From: Numida meleagris
Lineage: Eukaryota > Chordata > Aves > Galliformes > Numididae
DNA: 64,000 nucleotides
Direction: 5' to 3'
Assembly (NCBI RefSeq): GCF_002078875.1
Contig: NC_034414.1
Coordinates: forward strand, 32,364,020-32,428,019
Part shown: positions 62,596 through 64,000 of the stretch, in pieces
Layout of the letters: every line of letters begins with the position of its first letter
Position numbering within the stretch: the stretch's first letter is position 1
Position numbers and translations under genes: made by a program
Notes under the pieces: generated by a model
Told to the model about the DNA's origin: nothing
What the model saw: the letters and a program-made list of their open reading frames with translations, nothing else
The model's database searches: none

Positions 62596-63149
62596 TGCTC
62601 TGGTTTTTGGCTGGGATAGAGCTAATTTTCTTCAGATGAGTTTATGCAGTACTGCATCTTGGGTTTGTGACCAAACCAGTGTTGATAACTGGTAATGCTT
62701 TAGCTAGGGCTGGGCAGTGCTTGCATGCACAGCATTAATGCCTTCTTTGACTGAAGCACAAGAAGTTGGGAGGGGACACAGCCAGGAGAGCTGTCACAAG
62801 CTAACTCAAATGATATCTCATGACATATAAGGCAGTGCTCAGTAATGGGGAAGCTGAAGGAAAGGAGGAAGGAGGGATATTCATTGTTACTGTGTTTACC
62901 TGCCTACACAACCAGCACATGTGATGGAGTTCTACTTTTCCAGAAATGGTTGAACATCTCCCTACCTATGGGAAGCAGTGAGTGAATTCCTTGTTTTACT
63001 TTTCTTTACGTGCACAGCTTTATCCGTTAAACTGTATTTATCTCAACCCATGAATTTTCTCATTTATACTCTTCCAATTCTCTCCTCCATCTTGCTGTGG
63101 GGGAATGGTGTTGCTTAACTCCCTGCTGGGGATGACCCTCAGCAGGACA
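62596..63149 (+). mobile_element. Solo ERV LTR of a third family (LTR-C)
   Basis: Recognised as a common avian retroviral LTR from its block order: TTTTTGGCTGGGATAGAG at the start, GTTGATAAC, CACAAGAAGTTGGGAGGGGA, CACAGCCAGGAG, TATAAG at 62826-62831, GTGATGGAGTTCT, GGAAGCAGTGAGTGAATTCC, TTGTTTTACTTTTC, AAACTGTATTTATCTCAACC and TTTTCTCATTTATAC, ending near GCAGGACA. The orientation is given by the TATA box and the downstream U5-like pyrimidine-rich end. No internal viral genes are present. The ends are approximate, and no clear target duplication flanks them, so the copy is probably old or its margins have changed. The small frame at 62471-62695 merely overlaps its start. Confidence 0.85.
62826..62831 (+). 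promoter_or_regulatory. TATA box of LTR-C
   Basis: CATATAAGGC, about 230 bases into the LTR, in the place expected for the U3/R boundary of this family. Confidence 0.6.
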
Positions 63150-63915
63150 CCATTGATATAATCTGTCACTGGCACAGCTCATTCCAAAGTGATCAACAGG
63201 AAGAACCACCATCTGAAGTGCTTTGGGAGTTTTGCTGACTGGACTACAATGTTAGAATCACTGTTGTAGATAATTATCATTCACCTCACTCTGCTTATAA
63301 AATGCTTTGGTATTGTGTACTACTTTGAAGTTCAGCCACAACAGTGCTGGACTGGAAATGTGTACTGGTTCAGCTGTGCATATGCTGCCTAAATCTGCTT
63401 CTGTATGTTACTTGCAGAGAACTCAGCTCCTGCAGCCTAAGCTAGGTCTGGCATCCGAGTTAAACAAAGTAAGGTCTACGTCATAAAATGACACGATACT
63501 TATGCATTTGCAAAGTTCCCTACATGGAATTCATCATGTGGTTTAGTGAAAAAAATTTTGAAAGGAAACAATTTATTTTCACAAAGAAGTAGGTTAAAGA
63601 GGTTATTATATTTGATCATGATATTTGACAGTTGATTATTTTTTTCCTCAGTAATCCAAATACTTTTGGGTTCTAGTAGGTGTACATTTCTGCATCTGTG
63701 CTATAAACCAATAAATTTGTTCAGCTATTGTTTTGACCTCAAAGAGAAAGGGGAAAACACTGCAGGTATTTGAACTTTGATTTCATCTTCTAAGCCAAAA
63801 AAGACACTTTAGCAAACCAAATCAAGAAAAAGATTTTCAGAATGGTCTTAGGATCTTGTGTTACGAAATCTGAGGAACTTTCTGTATACTGACTTTACAA
63901 GGTTAAGTTTGTGGA
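63150..63915. other. Unique spacer between two LTRs
   Basis: No gene recognised. It contains none of the retroviral motifs I looked for and separates two LTRs of different families, so it is not the interior of a provirus. Confidence 0.55.
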
Positions 63916-64000
63916 TGTCATGGTTTTGTGATTTTCGGTTATTGGTATTCCACATCATAACATCATGTAGTGGACATACCTAGTTCTCAGAAGAGAAGGA
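63916..64000 (+). mobile_element. Second LTR-A copy, cut by the window edge
   Basis: The final 85 bases are identical to the first 85 bases of the LTR at 19878, starting TGTCATGG and ending AGAGAAGGA. GTGGA lies just before it and would be the left target duplication. Because the sequence stops here, it could be another solo LTR or the 5' LTR of a longer provirus lying to the right. The absence of differences indicates a young, possibly still polymorphic insertion. Confidence 0.93.

Noticed and set aside
19878..64000. A giant provirus bounded by the two identical LTR-A copies
   Set aside because: The left copy has its own matching 5-bp duplication on both sides, and the 44 kb between the two holds no retroviral genes but does hold other, older elements.
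1..64000. tRNA, rRNA, snRNA genes or CRISPR arrays
   Set aside because: No internal promoter boxes, no snRNA signatures and no regularly spaced repeats were seen by eye; a covariance-model search would be needed to exclude decayed copies.

Overview
The window reads as vertebrate nuclear DNA from a bird, most likely chicken or a close galliform relative. The evidence is the repeat content: CR1 LINEs ending in the avian ATTCTGTG/ATTCTATG octamer tail, mariner elements of the chicken Galluhop type, and avian endogenous-retrovirus LTRs. There is no prokaryotic signal: no operons, ribosome-binding sites, tRNAs, rRNAs, CRISPR arrays or dense coding. The DNA is AT-rich, with scattered homopolymer runs and short microsatellites, as expected of a gene desert or a very long intron on a macrochromosome. 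I recognise no host protein-coding gene. Every long open frame is either antisense to a transposon or inside an LTR, or encodes nothing I recognise.

Layout. 1-2249: unique sequence. 2250-2790: a CR1 3' end, followed by a separate CR1 internal fragment at 3155-3290. 3291-11129: unique. 11130-11680: an internally deleted mariner on the minus strand. 11681-16571: unique. 16572-16905: a solo LTR of a palindrome-rich family (called LTR-B here). 17716-17857: a dyad-rich tandem repeat. 18372-18580: a mariner end fragment. 19878-20408: a complete solo LTR (LTR-A) with a perfect 5-bp target duplication. 22705-23358: a CR1 with an inverted, folded-back 5' end. 23359-44890: over 21 kb of almost repeat-free sequence. 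44891-45917: a mariner intact at both ends but with a dead transposase. 46655-46962: a second LTR-B with TGCTG target duplications. 52646-52693: a 48-bp CR1 stub. 62596-63149: an LTR of a third family (LTR-C). 63916-64000: the start of a second LTR-A, cut by the window edge.

How the parts relate. All nine retroelement pieces (four CR1, five LTR) lie in the same orientation, + strand, whereas the mariners are mixed. Sense-oriented LTRs and LINEs are usually depleted from introns, so this pattern fits a long intron of a gene transcribed from the minus strand. Four recursive-splice-like motifs (pyrimidine tract, CAG, then GTAAA, GTAAG or GTATG) seen by eye on the minus strand would fit that idea. 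Neither line is proof.

The most notable items are the two LTR-A copies, identical over all 85 visible bases; the LTR-B family, with two conserved palindromes (E-box pair and CACCC-box pair) upstream of a TATA-like box and a conserved splice donor; the CR1 foldback; and the orientation and splice-motif pattern. I did not find a clear new multi-gene system.
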